20,115 nt of DNA from JACQHJ01 sp038063075 (GCA_038063075.1 JBBTVW010000036.1:1-20115), one strand, 5' to 3'; shown: positions 1 through 7,880, counted from the first letter of the stretch. Numbers and translations: made by a program. Notes: generated by a model not told the origin, from the sequence alone.

Positions 1-795
1 AAGAGTATTCTTTCTTGGCATTTTAGAATTAATTAAAATATAGTCAATAATATTTTTACCAAGATATTTTTCTAAGTCTTTTACATGATCTTTTGCACTA
101 TATCTTGTTGTTTGTCCGTATTTTGTCATTAAATTCATTACAAATATCTTTTTTGCTTTTGAATTTTTAATTGCAGTTGGTAGCCCTTTAACCAAAAGAC
201 TTGGGATTATACTTGTATATAAATCGCCAGGCCCAACTAAAATAAAGTTTGCTTTTTCAAGAGCAATTTTTGCATCTTCATTTATAATTGCTTTTGGCTG
301 TAAATAAGCTTTTACTATTTTTGCTCTTTTTTCTTTATTTTCAACTACGTCTATATGGGTTTCACCAATAATACTTTTACCATCTTCAAGATCAACGCAT
401 AAATCACTTTTTGTAAAAGTTGAGGGAACTACATTTCCTTTTATCCTAAGTATTTTTCCTACTTCAGAAATGGCTTTTTTCATACTTCCAGTTTGCTTTG
501 CTAAAGTTGAAAGGAAAATATTTCCAAAACTGTGCCCTTTAAGACCGCCCTCTTCAAATCTATAATTAAATAGCTCACGAAGTAATTTTGAGGACTCTGC
601 AAGAGCAACCAAGCATTGCCTTAGATCTCCTGGAGGAAGTACGCCTAATTCATCCCTTAATTTGCCACTAGACCCACCACTGTCTGACATAGTAACAATA
701 GCTGTTAATCTTAATGGATATTTTTTTAATCCCATTAAGGCAACATATGTTCCTGTACCTCCACCAATGATAACCACTCTTGGCATCTTATTCAT
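1..795 (-). CDS. yvcK: YvcK/CofD-family gluconeogenesis factor, 3' end off window
   Basis: The reading frame is open for 265 codons and runs off the left edge, so the C-terminus is missing. It begins MNKMPRVVIIGGGTGTYVAL, the Rossmann-type GGGTG loop of the YvcK/CofD family, followed by DSGGSSG, PPGDLRQC, GHSFGNIF and, further on, VGPGDLYTSIIPSLL. Those four blocks are diagnostic. YvcK proteins are cytoplasmic, bind UDP-sugars such as UDP-GlcNAc, and link carbon supply to cell-wall precursor synthesis in Bacillus and relatives; that role is transferred from the family, not seen here. The ATG at 795 lies eight bases after a TATAAT box, so the message is nearly leaderless. A second ATG nine bases inside (786) is a possible alternative start. 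No Shine-Dalgarno sequence precedes either. Confidence 0.9.
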   Translation of the reverse strand, partial: MNKMPRVVIIGGGTGTYVALMGLKKYPLRLTAIVTMSDSGGSSGKLRDELGVLPPGDLRQCLVALAESSKLLRELFNYRFEEGGLKGHSFGNIFLSTLAKQTGSMKKAISEVGKILRIKGNVVPSTFTKSDLCVDLEDGKSIIGETHIDVVENKEKRAKIVKAYLQPKAIINEDAKIALEKANFILVGPGDLYTSIIPSLLVKGLPTAIKNSKAKKIFVMNLMTKYGQTTRYSAKDHVKDLEKYLGKNIIDYILINSKMPRKNTL

Positions 796-803
796 AAGAC
801 ACA

Positions 804-832
804 ATTATATCAATCATTTAATGATAATCCAA
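804..832 (-). promoter_or_regulatory. yvcK promoter, leaderless type
   Basis: On the minus strand TTGGAT (832-827), a 17-base spacer and TATAAT (809-804) with an upstream TG (extended -10). The yvcK ATG begins eight bases later, leaving at most one or two untranslated bases. Confidence 0.65.
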
Positions 833-878
833 ACAATTTGAGCATAGCAAACTAAATATTTTGAGGATTAAGTAGAGT

Positions 879-1094
879 TTATTGGATTAATTTTGCTTTA
901 TAACCTGTATTATTAATTTGCTTTAAAATCCCTTCAATTGTTACTTCATCCTCTTTAAACTCTACTTCACATTTTTGCTTAGCATAATTTGTCTTAGCTG
1001 TTTTTACACCCGTTAAATCTTCAAGATCAAAATCTATATTCATTGCACAACTTGAACAATGCATTCCCTCAATATCTAAATTAATTTTTTTCAT
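879..1094 (-). CDS. copZ: CopZ-like heavy-metal-associated (HMA) copper chaperone
   Basis: 71 residues forming one complete HMA domain. The metal loop is GMHCSSC with cysteines at about 13 and 16, which bind Cu(I) in this family, and the rest follows the beta-alpha-beta-beta-alpha-beta pattern of CopZ and of ATPase N-terminal domains. It is the last gene of the cop operon: its ATG overlaps the stop of the TauE-cupredoxin gene by four bases (ATGA), indicating translational coupling. The expected role is cytoplasmic delivery of Cu(I) to the CopA ATPase two genes upstream. HMA domains can also carry other soft metals, but the operon and operator point to copper. Confidence 0.85.
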   Translation of the reverse strand: MKKINLDIEGMHCSSCAMNIDFDLEDLTGVKTAKTNYAKQKCEVEFKEDEVTIEGILKQINNTGYKAKLIQ

Positions 1095-2107
1095 AATACA
1101 TCAATTACCCCACTATACATTCCCATTGAACAAGTGAATATAATTTCTCCTGTCTTTCTAGGTATAAATGTTACTCTTTGAATATCATTTGCAGATTGTA
1201 AATTTACAGATATTCCCAAAGAAGGTATTCTAAAAGCAGATGCGCAACTAAATGCATCCCTACCAACTAATGTAATAGTAACGAGCTGATCTTTTTTAAC
1301 TCTAATATAATTTGGATAATAACCAGAAGAAGTAATTGTTATTTGAGGATTTTGAGTTGTAATATAATTTACCTTTGGACCACTTTGTTTTTGCAAAAAT
1401 AAATTATTAAAACCCTTTGTCGCTGAATTAAGCGATATTGGTGAACCAAATGCTACTAACGCTCCATTTATTGAAGTTATACCAAGAAAGATTACTAAAA
1501 CAGCTGCGAGTTTAAAAAATTTTGTTTTGAAAGTATCACCAAGAATAGAAGTTAAAAAACCAATTCCAAAAAAAAGTGGTATTGTTCCTAAAATAAAAGA
1601 AAACATTATTAATGCGCCATTAACTCCGCTTGCGCTACTAATTGCTAAAGCTTCCATTGCAATAGTAGTTCCACATGGAATAAATACTGTCATTGCTCCT
1701 AAAAATGCAGGCGCAAAAATATCTTTTGATTTAGATTGATTACGCACAAGTCTAGTTAAAAATCTAGGCGGTTGGATAATTGCATAACGAAAAATTGGAT
1801 GAATATTTAAAAGATTTAAAGCTACAATTACCATATAAATGCCTGCGAAAAGCTGCATCAGAGTTTGTAATTTTCCACCAATATTTATGGCTCCTCCAAA
1901 CGCACCCAATAAAAATCCTAAGATTGTATAAGCGATTAATTTTGTAATTAAAAATATGACTGTAGCATATATAGCATGCCATTTCCTATTTTTTGTTAAT
2001 TCTTCTTCCCTGGTTGCAATTATAGAAGCAAGTAGACCACCCTGAACCGCAAGACAAGTTAAACCTCCAATAGTAAGACCAGTTAAAAATATTACAAATA
2101 GATTCAT
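1091..2107 (-). CDS. TauE/SafE (UreH-like) membrane protein fused to a C-terminal cupredoxin domain
   Basis: 338 residues. The first ~225 contain about six hydrophobic spans, with CLAVQGG near residue 18 and FIPCGTTIAMEA in the middle. These are the cysteine-containing signatures of the UreH/DsbD-like group often labelled sulfite exporter TauE/SafE. A polar linker leads to a cupredoxin-like beta domain (about 247-338) with Cys288 and a final CSMGM (Cys326, Met328, Met330), the ligand arrangement of copper-binding cupredoxins. It starts one base after the copA stop and overlaps copZ by four bases, so it is within the copper operon. I infer a membrane copper handler presenting its cupredoxin outside the cell. 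The transport substrate cannot be read from the sequence. Confidence 0.8.
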   Translation of the reverse strand: MNLFVIFLTGLTIGGLTCLAVQGGLLASIIATREEELTKNRKWHAIYATVIFLITKLIAYTILGFLLGAFGGAINIGGKLQTLMQLFAGIYMVIVALNLLNIHPIFRYAIIQPPRFLTRLVRNQSKSKDIFAPAFLGAMTVFIPCGTTIAMEALAISSASGVNGALIMFSFILGTIPLFFGIGFLTSILGDTFKTKFFKLAAVLVIFLGITSINGALVAFGSPISLNSATKGFNNLFLQKQSGPKVNYITTQNPQITITSSGYYPNYIRVKKDQLVTITLVGRDAFSCASAFRIPSLGISVNLQSANDIQRVTFIPRKTGEIIFTCSMGMYSGVIDVL

Positions 2108-2108
2108 A

Positions 2109-4337
2109 TTAAATTCTGACTTTCTTTAAAAATAGCGAATTACCTACAACCGAGACACTAGAAGTAGCCATAGCTGCAGATGCAAAAATAGGACTTAATA
2201 GGATTCCAAAGAATGGAAATAAAACTCCCATTGCAACAGGTATCAATAATATATTGTATCCGAATGCCCAGAATAGATTAATTCTAATAGTTCTCATTGT
2301 TTTTCTTGATAATTCTATTGATGATGATACGGATTTCAGGTCTTTATTTATTAAAGTAATATCAGCAGCTTCGATAGCAACATCCGTACCTGTTCCCATT
2401 GCGATACCTATATCAGCTGCTGCAAGTGCTGGAGCATCATTAATTCCATCTCCAACCATAGCTACAATTTTTCCTTCTTTTTGAATTCTTCTTACTTCTA
2501 CTTCTTTTTGATCAGGTAAAACTTCAGCTAAAATGTTTTTTATGCCAAGCCTAGATGCAATTGCTTTTGCAGTTCTTTTATTATCTCCAGTAATCATTAT
2601 AACTTCAATCCCTCTTTTCAAGAGAGCATCAACTCCACTTTTCGCAGAGGCTTTTATAGTATCTGAAACAGCAATTAATCCTGCTACGTTTTTATCTACC
2701 ACTAGTATCATTACTGTTTTCCCTTCATTTTCTAGTTTTTCTATTTCTTTATTATAAGAGTTAAGTGCAATTTTTTCTCGCTCCATTAATCTTCTATTTC
2801 CAAAATATATTTGTTTTTTATTAATTTCTCCTTCAATTCCATAGCCGGCAATGGCTTTAAACCTAGTAACTTTCCCAATACTTATGTTTTCTTCCTCAGC
2901 TTTTCTTACTATAGTCTCTGCTAAAGAATGCTCTGAACCCTTTTCAATTGAAGAAGCAATTTTCAATACTTCTTTTTTACTAAACTTTCTTTTTGGTAAA
3001 ATATCTGTAACCTCAGGTTTTCCGTTGGTTAAAGTTCCTGTTTTATCAAAAATAATTGCGTTTACTTTATGTGCAATCTCTAAACTCTCTGCATCTTTTA
3101 TAAGAATTCCTTTTTCTGCGCCTAATCCTGTTCCCACCATTATTGCTGTTGGTGTTGCAAGTCCCATTGCACAAGGACAAGCAATAATTAAAACGGCAAC
3201 AGTATTAAGTAAAGCGTAAAATAAAGCAGGAGTTGGGCCAAATACATACCAAATAGCAAATGTTAAAATCGCAAGAATTATTACAATGGGAACGAAATAT
3301 GAGGATATCAAATCTGCGATTCTCTGTATTGGAGCCTTAGATCCCTGCGCTTCTTGAACAAGTTTAATAATTTGCGCAAGCATCGTATCTTGACCAATTT
3401 TATTTGCTTTATAAATAAATGTTCCGGTTTTATTCATTGTTGCTCCAACCACTGTATCTCCTTTTTGTTTATCAACAGGGATAGATTCGCCTGTTATCAT
3501 GGATTCATCGATGGATGACTCTCCTTCTAGAATTACTCCATCAACTGGTATTTTATCTCCTGGTCTTACTCTTATTACATCACCAATTATTACTTGTTCT
3601 ATTGGGATGTCTACTTCCTTTCCATTTCTAACAACCCTTGCCGTCTTTGCTTGTAAGCCTATTAGTTTTTTAATTGCTTCTGATGTTTGCCCTTTTGCTT
3701 TTGCTTCAAAGTAACGACCTAAAAGTATTAATCCAATAACTATAGTTGCAACATCAAAATATGGCATTGCTTCAAGCCCTAAGCTTATAACAATGTTTGG
3801 TAAAAAGGTTACAAAAGCAGAATAAAAATACGCTACTGTAGTACCCAGAGCAACAAGCGTATCCATATTAGCAGTTCTATGTTTTAATGCAGGAATCGTC
3901 GCTCTATAAAAATCCCAGCCTGCCCAAAACTGAACAGGAGTGGCAAGTAAAAGTTGAACCCAGAAATTCTTTAGAAACTCTGGTGCAGTATTCATTAATC
4001 CCGGGAAACTTCCCCAAAAAATTAATCCACCTAAAAAAAGACTGGCTGTAACTTTGTTTCTTAATTTTTTAAGTTCTTTTAGTTTTTCAGCTTTTTCTTG
4101 ATCCTCTGTTAAGCCATCATGTTCAGTTACTACTTTATAGCCTACATTTGATACAGCTTGGGAAATCTGTTCTTCGTCACAGATTTCTGAATCATAAGCA
4201 ACTGTTGCTTTTTCTGTTGCCAAATTTACTACAGCATTTTTAATCCCTGGGGTTTTTAAAAGAGCCCTTTCAATCACTCTTATACAAGAAGCACAATGCA
4301 TCCCCTTAACTGAGTATGTTTTTTTAACCTCTGACAC
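2109..4337 (-). CDS. copA: Copper-translocating P1B-type ATPase
   Basis: 742 residues, full length for CopA with one HMA domain. Visible in order: GMHCASC (Cys15, Cys18), paired N-terminal membrane helices, the actuator TGES (about 282-285), the transmembrane metal site CPC (387-389), the phosphorylated Asp431 in DKTGTLT, the SEHSLAE block of the nucleotide domain, and GDGINDAPALA near the C-terminus. The CPC motif and neighbours favour Cu(I) or Ag(I) export. The start is GTG immediately after the TAG stop of the upstream cupredoxin gene with no gap, so the two are translationally coupled. The gene downstream begins one base after its stop. Expression should follow the CsoR-type promoter at 4744-4772. 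Confidence 0.96.
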   Translation of the reverse strand: MSEVKKTYSVKGMHCASCIRVIERALLKTPGIKNAVVNLATEKATVAYDSEICDEEQISQAVSNVGYKVVTEHDGLTEDQEKAEKLKELKKLRNKVTASLFLGGLIFWGSFPGLMNTAPEFLKNFWVQLLLATPVQFWAGWDFYRATIPALKHRTANMDTLVALGTTVAYFYSAFVTFLPNIVISLGLEAMPYFDVATIVIGLILLGRYFEAKAKGQTSEAIKKLIGLQAKTARVVRNGKEVDIPIEQVIIGDVIRVRPGDKIPVDGVILEGESSIDESMITGESIPVDKQKGDTVVGATMNKTGTFIYKANKIGQDTMLAQIIKLVQEAQGSKAPIQRIADLISSYFVPIVIILAILTFAIWYVFGPTPALFYALLNTVAVLIIACPCAMGLATPTAIMVGTGLGAEKGILIKDAESLEIAHKVNAIIFDKTGTLTNGKPEVTDILPKRKFSKKEVLKIASSIEKGSEHSLAETIVRKAEEENISIGKVTRFKAIAGYGIEGEINKKQIYFGNRRLMEREKIALNSYNKEIEKLENEGKTVMILVVDKNVAGLIAVSDTIKASAKSGVDALLKRGIEVIMITGDNKRTAKAIASRLGIKNILAEVLPDQKEVEVRRIQKEGKIVAMVGDGINDAPALAAADIGIAMGTGTDVAIEAADITLINKDLKSVSSSIELSRKTMRTIRINLFWAFGYNILLIPVAMGVLFPFFGILLSPIFASAAMATSSVSVVGNSLFLKKVRI

Positions 4338-4700
4338 CTAAACAACCCTAACCTTTCCATGAAACATGTTCATACCACAGGAAAAAACAAATTCTCCCTC
4401 TTTTTTAGGAGTGATCTCAATTGAGACCTTTTTATTTAAAGGTAAGTATTTCCTAATTTTAAAATCTGCCAAAACAACGTCTTCTAAGCATGGTGATGGG
4501 TCTTTACGGATAAAATTTATTTTTGTGGTTTTTCCTTTTGCTATTGAAATAATTTCTGGCTGATATCCTCCATCAACTAATATGTCAATAGAATCTCCAG
4601 CAACCACTACCTCTTTTTCGTTTTTCATCAAAAAAAACCAATAGGTTAATGCTATCCCAAAGATACTGACTATAATGACTAATAATTTATCGACTGTCAT
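4338..4700 (-). CDS. Membrane-anchored cupredoxin-domain protein
   Basis: 120 residues. One N-terminal hydrophobic span (about 5-24) anchors the protein, with the rest predicted outside. The remainder is a small cupredoxin-like beta sandwich with Cys71 in DPSPCLED and a C-terminal CGMNMFHG (Cys108, Met110, Met112, His114). The same Cys plus CxMxM pattern occurs in the fused cupredoxin encoded downstream. It is the first gene of the cop operon, 37-44 bases below the predicted transcription start, and its stop abuts the copA start. A role as extracellular acceptor or buffer of copper exported by CopA is inferred. No clear Shine-Dalgarno sequence is present, only a weak AGAGA. Confidence 0.75.
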   Translation of the reverse strand: MTVDKLLVIIVSIFGIALTYWFFLMKNEKEVVVAGDSIDILVDGGYQPEIISIAKGKTTKINFIRKDPSPCLEDVVLADFKIRKYLPLNKKVSIEITPKKEGEFVFSCGMNMFHGKVRVV

Positions 4701-4743
4701 ATTTTATCTCTATAAAACATAATTATAGAATGATTTAATATCA

Positions 4744-4772
4744 ATCATATACCCCCTAGGGGTATATGTCAA
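4744..4772 (-). promoter_or_regulatory. cop operon promoter with CsoR-type operator in the spacer
   Basis: Minus strand: TTGACA (4772-4767), exactly 17 bases, TATGAT (4749-4744). A perfect inverted repeat with ten-base arms, CATATACCCC and GGGGTATATG around a three-base centre (4746-4768), fills the spacer. The ATACCCC-GGGGTAT palindrome is the known CsoR operator type. Repressor bound here would cover the spacer and both hexamers. The predicted start near 4737 gives a leader of about 37 bases. Confidence 0.85.
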
Positions 4773-4836
4773 TAAGAGACTTAGGGATTAATCCTTGATC
4801 TTTTTTATAAGAATTTTATGCTTATTTATAGAATGC

Positions 4837-5106
4837 CTACTTTTTATTATAAAAACTATTATAAAGTATTATTGTTGCGTATGTTGTTACCCATGTAAAT
4901 AATGTGATTGAAAAAAATCCCAAAGCTGCTGAGGTTAAAAATATTGTCTGTTCCGCTTGTAAACTCTCTATATTTAAGCTATGAATCCATGAATTTATTA
5001 TACTAAATAGTAAATCTGGGACTACATACGATAGCAATAGACAAATAAGATAGAATACCGCTGCTACAATCATTGTGGCATTAGCAAATGCTTTTGCATT
5101 TAACAT
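4837..5106 (-). CDS. DUF5676 family small membrane protein
   Basis: 89 residues with two long hydrophobic spans (about 8-32 and 52-84). The N-terminus LNAKAFANATMIVAAVFYLIC and the following SYVVPDLLFSIINSW match the DUF5676 pattern as I know it. The function is unknown; the family is often seen near metal-handling genes. The ATG follows a strong Shine-Dalgarno AAAGGGGGTGAG, one of the few clear ones here. It lies 87 bases below the CcdA-like gene on the same strand. I see no convincing promoter in the gap, so it is probably the last gene of the csoR operon, though a separate promoter is not excluded. Confidence 0.7.
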   Translation of the reverse strand: MLNAKAFANATMIVAAVFYLICLLLSYVVPDLLFSIINSWIHSLNIESLQAEQTIFLTSAALGFFSITLFTWVTTYATIILYNSFYNKK

Positions 5107-5193
5107 ATTCTCTCACCCCCTTTGTTAGTAAATTACTATTCCTACCTTTTTAAGTACTCTCTTACCTTAGATTGATTAGTTCCTCTCTTAAGC

Positions 5194-6024
5194 TTATGCC
5201 TTTTTAGCAATTTTATAAAGTACAAAAATAACAACGGCAACGAAAATTATGTTTAAGATTATATTTCCTCCTACAAATTGATTTACGTAGGAACTTGCAT
5301 TTTGGATTATTTTAGTAAAACCTTCTGTATCTTCCATACCAAGTCTTCCGATTGATTTAAGATAAATTATAAGTATTCCAGTGAAAAAGAAAATAACGCT
5401 TGCAATAAAGTTACTTAAAATAACAACTCTTTCTTTGCCTAAGAAAGTAAAAGTTAAAACTGGTTTTCTAAGAATCATCAGTCCCTTTACTTTTCCGGAA
5501 AGAAAAAGGGCAATAAATAAAAGGGGTAACACCATTCCTAAAACATACATAGCACCAATAGAAAGAGCACCAAGAAAACTTGTAGATAAGAATGTTAAGG
5601 TTAAAATTCCGATTAAAACAGGGGCGCAACAGGCACTTGTTATGCCCGAAAAGATACCTAAAATAAATACAGAAAGAGGATCTGTTTTTTGTATATCATG
5701 TCCTGGTAGAGCAGGCATTGGGAATTTTATTCCTAAAAAAGTAATGATAGCGGAAAATATCATAACCACTCCTCCTAGATAATAAATAATGTCATGATAA
5801 TCAAAAAGGGCTTTAGAAAGCACTGCTACTCCAAGAACCGCTGGCATCATTACTACAAAAATTCCTGCTCCAAATATTAATGTCATTAGAACTACTTTCT
5901 CTTTTTCTTTAAATACATTCCCTAAATAAGCAGGTAGTAAGAATGATATGCAACATGGAGCAAAAAGTGCAACTATTCCCGCTACAAAAGCAGCAATAAG
6001 TGAGGTTTGAAATAGAATATCCAT
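5194..6024 (-). CDS. CcdA/DsbD-type thiol-redox membrane protein with vicinal cysteines
   Basis: 276 residues from the chosen ATG, with six or more hydrophobic spans. The two family cysteine positions sit in FAPCCISF (about 24-25) and SACCAPVL (about 132-133), and each is a Cys-Cys pair rather than a single cysteine. CcdA-family proteins pass electrons across the membrane to extracytoplasmic thiols, and relatives move metals. A frame extension to a GTG at 6060 would overlap the upstream gene by 35 bases and add a short non-hydrophobic tail. I prefer the ATG at 6024, which follows the upstream TAG by one base and has GGAGGAGG about 14 bases before it. It is probably co-transcribed with csoR, the DUF1573 gene and the Cys-rich gene. 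Confidence 0.75.
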   Translation of the reverse strand: MDILFQTSLIAAFVAGIVALFAPCCISFLLPAYLGNVFKEKEKVVLMTLIFGAGIFVVMMPAVLGVAVLSKALFDYHDIIYYLGGVVMIFSAIITFLGIKFPMPALPGHDIQKTDPLSVFILGIFSGITSACCAPVLIGILTLTFLSTSFLGALSIGAMYVLGMVLPLLFIALFLSGKVKGLMILRKPVLTFTFLGKERVVILSNFIASVIFFFTGILIIYLKSIGRLGMEDTEGFTKIIQNASSYVNQFVGGNIILNIIFVAVVIFVLYKIAKKA

Positions 6025-6025
6025 A

Positions 6026-6976
6026 CTATGCCCCGCAGCCTCCTCCAGAAGACCCAACACCAGGAATATTTTGAACTTCCTCTTTAATTTTTTGCATTCC
6101 CTGTGCCGAGGAGTATGTCTCAGAGAGGGCTAACTTAGGGTCAACATTTTTCCATTCCTTATTTTGCTTTTGAAAGTAAGCTGCCAGCTCTACATAATTT
6201 TGAGGGAACCAAAATGAATTAAGAGCTAATATATCTTTGTAGATTCTTTTTTCAGAAACACCTTGTTTTACTGCTAACTGTATATACCCAAGAGCTGCCA
6301 TACCATGGTTACAATCAGGAAACTCAGTATGATTGTCGCAGCAAGGACGATAAATGCTTCTTGCAATTTTTTCTACCAATGCTTCCTGATCCTCTGATAG
6401 CTCTACAACTTTTGTTGATGAATAAAGCTCTGTGGTAGGTTTTGCCCCTAAACTCCAGCCGCCAGTTGATGCAAAATTCATTACATCCCCTTTGTCATAT
6501 TTTGTCATAGACCCCTCATCTAGTATTTTGCTTTTGTTAACAAGTCCCAAAGCCCATAACGTATTTACCATAAAATGGGAACTGTCTTCATCTATAACCA
6601 TATTGTCTTTAGATGTATTTTCTAAATGCCACATGTTTTTTAATCCGGCTTTATTATCTTTAAATAATTCTTCAAACTTTTCCTTGTCTATTGCTCCAGA
6701 AGATAACAACAATTTACCAACGTCATTCCATTTAACAGCTAAAACATATCCCTTCTGGGGAATAACTTCCTGTTTTAGTACTTGGATTAACTCTTCAGGA
6801 GACTCTGTGGTCTTTGCTAGCTGAACAACAGAATTATCAAAATTCTTTTTAAGAATATAATATTCAATAATACCAATTAAAACTGAGGATTCAAGGATAA
6901 GGATAATAGCAATCCAGATTGGAATGGTTTTTAAAAGAATTTTCTTGGTTTTTAATTTTATTAATCTTATTTTCAT
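6026..6976 (-). CDS. Membrane-anchored conserved protein with a Cys-Cys/His/Cys/His cluster
   Basis: 316 residues. A basic N-terminus and one hydrophobic span (about 17-42) suggest an anchored protein facing outward. Residues 209-226 read YRPCCDNHTEFPDCNHGM, putting Cys212, Cys213, His216, Cys222 and His224 within thirteen residues, which is a likely metal or redox site. The extreme C-terminus is glycine-rich with a final cysteine (GGGCGA, Cys314). I recall similar YRPCC-N-FPDCNHGMA segments in uncharacterised proteins of other bacteria, but know no function. Its ATG overlaps the DUF1573 stop by four bases and the CcdA-like gene starts one base after its stop, so the three are coupled. Being next to a CcdA-like protein and under a CsoR operator, it may be the thiol or copper partner of that protein. 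Confidence 0.7.
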   Translation of the reverse strand: MKIRLIKLKTKKILLKTIPIWIAIILILESSVLIGIIEYYILKKNFDNSVVQLAKTTESPEELIQVLKQEVIPQKGYVLAVKWNDVGKLLLSSGAIDKEKFEELFKDNKAGLKNMWHLENTSKDNMVIDEDSSHFMVNTLWALGLVNKSKILDEGSMTKYDKGDVMNFASTGGWSLGAKPTTELYSSTKVVELSEDQEALVEKIARSIYRPCCDNHTEFPDCNHGMAALGYIQLAVKQGVSEKRIYKDILALNSFWFPQNYVELAAYFQKQNKEWKNVDPKLALSETYSSAQGMQKIKEEVQNIPGVGSSGGGCGA

Positions 6977-7476
6977 TTTTTAACAACAATTCCTGTTAAT
7001 GTAAATGTAATTTTTTGATTCCCTTTATCATTAGTTTCAATAGATACAAATCTATTTATGGGACCTACTCCCTGAGGACCATGATATCTTTGGTCAAACT
7101 TAACAATTAATCTAGCTTCTTTTCCTGGTTTAACTTCCCCAACCCAAGAAGATATACCACTCATTCCAAAAAAAGGGCTTTCATCTCCATCTACAACTAT
7201 TTGTGCTTTAGTACAGTGGCAAGAGGTTTTAATATTATAAAGTTTTAAAACATCACTTCCTTTATTTTTAATCTTAAATTCTTTAGTAGCAATATCTGCA
7301 TCATAATCAATACTTCCCCAATCAAAACTTGTTGGATCCATTGTATAAGCTATTGCATTACTGGAAGAATTAATAGATGGAACACTAGGGGAAGTTGAGT
7401 TAACAATAAATATTCCACTAATAATTATTATTATAGTTACCAGAATCATTAATATTAATGCGAGCTTATCGTTCAT
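6973..7476 (-). CDS. DUF1573 domain, membrane-anchored protein
   Basis: 167 residues: an N-terminal hydrophobic anchor (about 5-26), a Ser-rich linker, then an immunoglobulin-like DUF1573 domain. Recognisable parts are FDWGSI, FKIKNKGSDVLKLYNI, the signature SCHCTKA (Cys86, Cys88), PGKEARLIVKFD and VSIETNDKGN near the end. The two cysteines could bind metal or form a redox pair. DUF1573 proteins are extracytoplasmic and mostly uncharacterised. The gene lies 23 bases below csoR and overlaps the next gene by four bases, so copper-responsive expression is inferred. No good Shine-Dalgarno sequence is visible before its ATG. Confidence 0.8.
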   Translation of the reverse strand: MNDKLALILMILVTIIIIISGIFIVNSTSPSVPSINSSSNAIAYTMDPTSFDWGSIDYDADIATKEFKIKNKGSDVLKLYNIKTSCHCTKAQIVVDGDESPFFGMSGISSWVGEVKPGKEARLIVKFDQRYHGPQGVGPINRFVSIETNDKGNQKITFTLTGIVVKK

Positions 7477-7499
7477 TAAGTTATTTCTGAAAACACTTA

Positions 7500-7772
7500 T
7501 TATTTATTTACTCTTTTAAATAAATCAACTAATTCAGTTGTTGCTTTTTGTTCTTGATTTTTAAACTGATGTAAGACATGAGTTTTTACATGTCTTTCAA
7601 ATAAAACTGCATCAAGACTTTTTAAAGAATTTTGGATTGCTAGGCTTTGATTTAAAAGATCCATGCAATATTCATCATCTTCAATCATTTTTTGAAGACC
7701 ATCTAATTGACCTTTTATAATATTAAGTCTTTTTCCAGCTTTTTCTTTTACGTCTGCGTAATGAGATTTCAT
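7500..7772 (-). CDS. csoR: CsoR/RcnR-family copper-sensing repressor
   Basis: 90 residues, normal length for this all-alpha DUF156 family. Conserved elements are the RLNIIKGQLDGLQKMI helix, Cys36 in EYCMDLL, and His61 and His65 in RHVKTHV. Classical copper CsoR has Cys-His-Cys, whereas the third ligand here is His. Aligning by eye to RcnR, His4 also matches the RcnR N-terminal histidine. Cys-His-His copper sensors are known (Thermus CsoR), and both operators plus CopA and CopZ argue for copper. Its ATG falls at the predicted +1 of its own promoter, so translation should be leaderless. The promoter spacer carries the operator, implying autorepression. Nickel or cobalt sensing is the alternative. 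Confidence 0.88.
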   Translation of the reverse strand: MKSHYADVKEKAGKRLNIIKGQLDGLQKMIEDDEYCMDLLNQSLAIQNSLKSLDAVLFERHVKTHVLHQFKNQEQKATTELVDLFKRVNK

Positions 7773-7778
7773 TGGTTA

Positions 7779-7807
7779 ATGATATACCCCCCTAGGGTAT
7801 ATGTCAA
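7779..7807 (-). promoter_or_regulatory. csoR operon promoter with CsoR-type operator, leaderless
   Basis: Minus strand: TTGACA (7807-7802), 17 bases, TATCAT (7784-7779). The operator has arms ATATACCC (7782-7789) and GGGTATAT (7795-7802) around five bases. It has the same length and position as the cop site. Six bases separate the -10 from the csoR ATG. Confidence 0.83.
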
Positions 7808-7880
7808 GAGGGGATTTTACTATAGTAAGACATATATTTAAATCGTTTTGAAGCTAAATAGAGTATTTTAAAAAATGATT

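Noticed and set aside
2254..3714. Several plus-strand open frames across copA
   Set aside because: They lie wholly antisense to a strongly conserved ATPase and have hydrophobic, low-complexity translations typical of shadows.
4784..4793. GGATTAATCC palindrome as a terminator after the DUF5676 gene
   Set aside because: Only five-base arms with no loop and no T tract. Probably chance or a minor protein site.
6025..6060. GTG start of the CcdA-like gene
   Set aside because: It would overlap the upstream gene by 35 bases and add a polar, non-family N-terminus. The ATG at 6024 directly follows the upstream stop.
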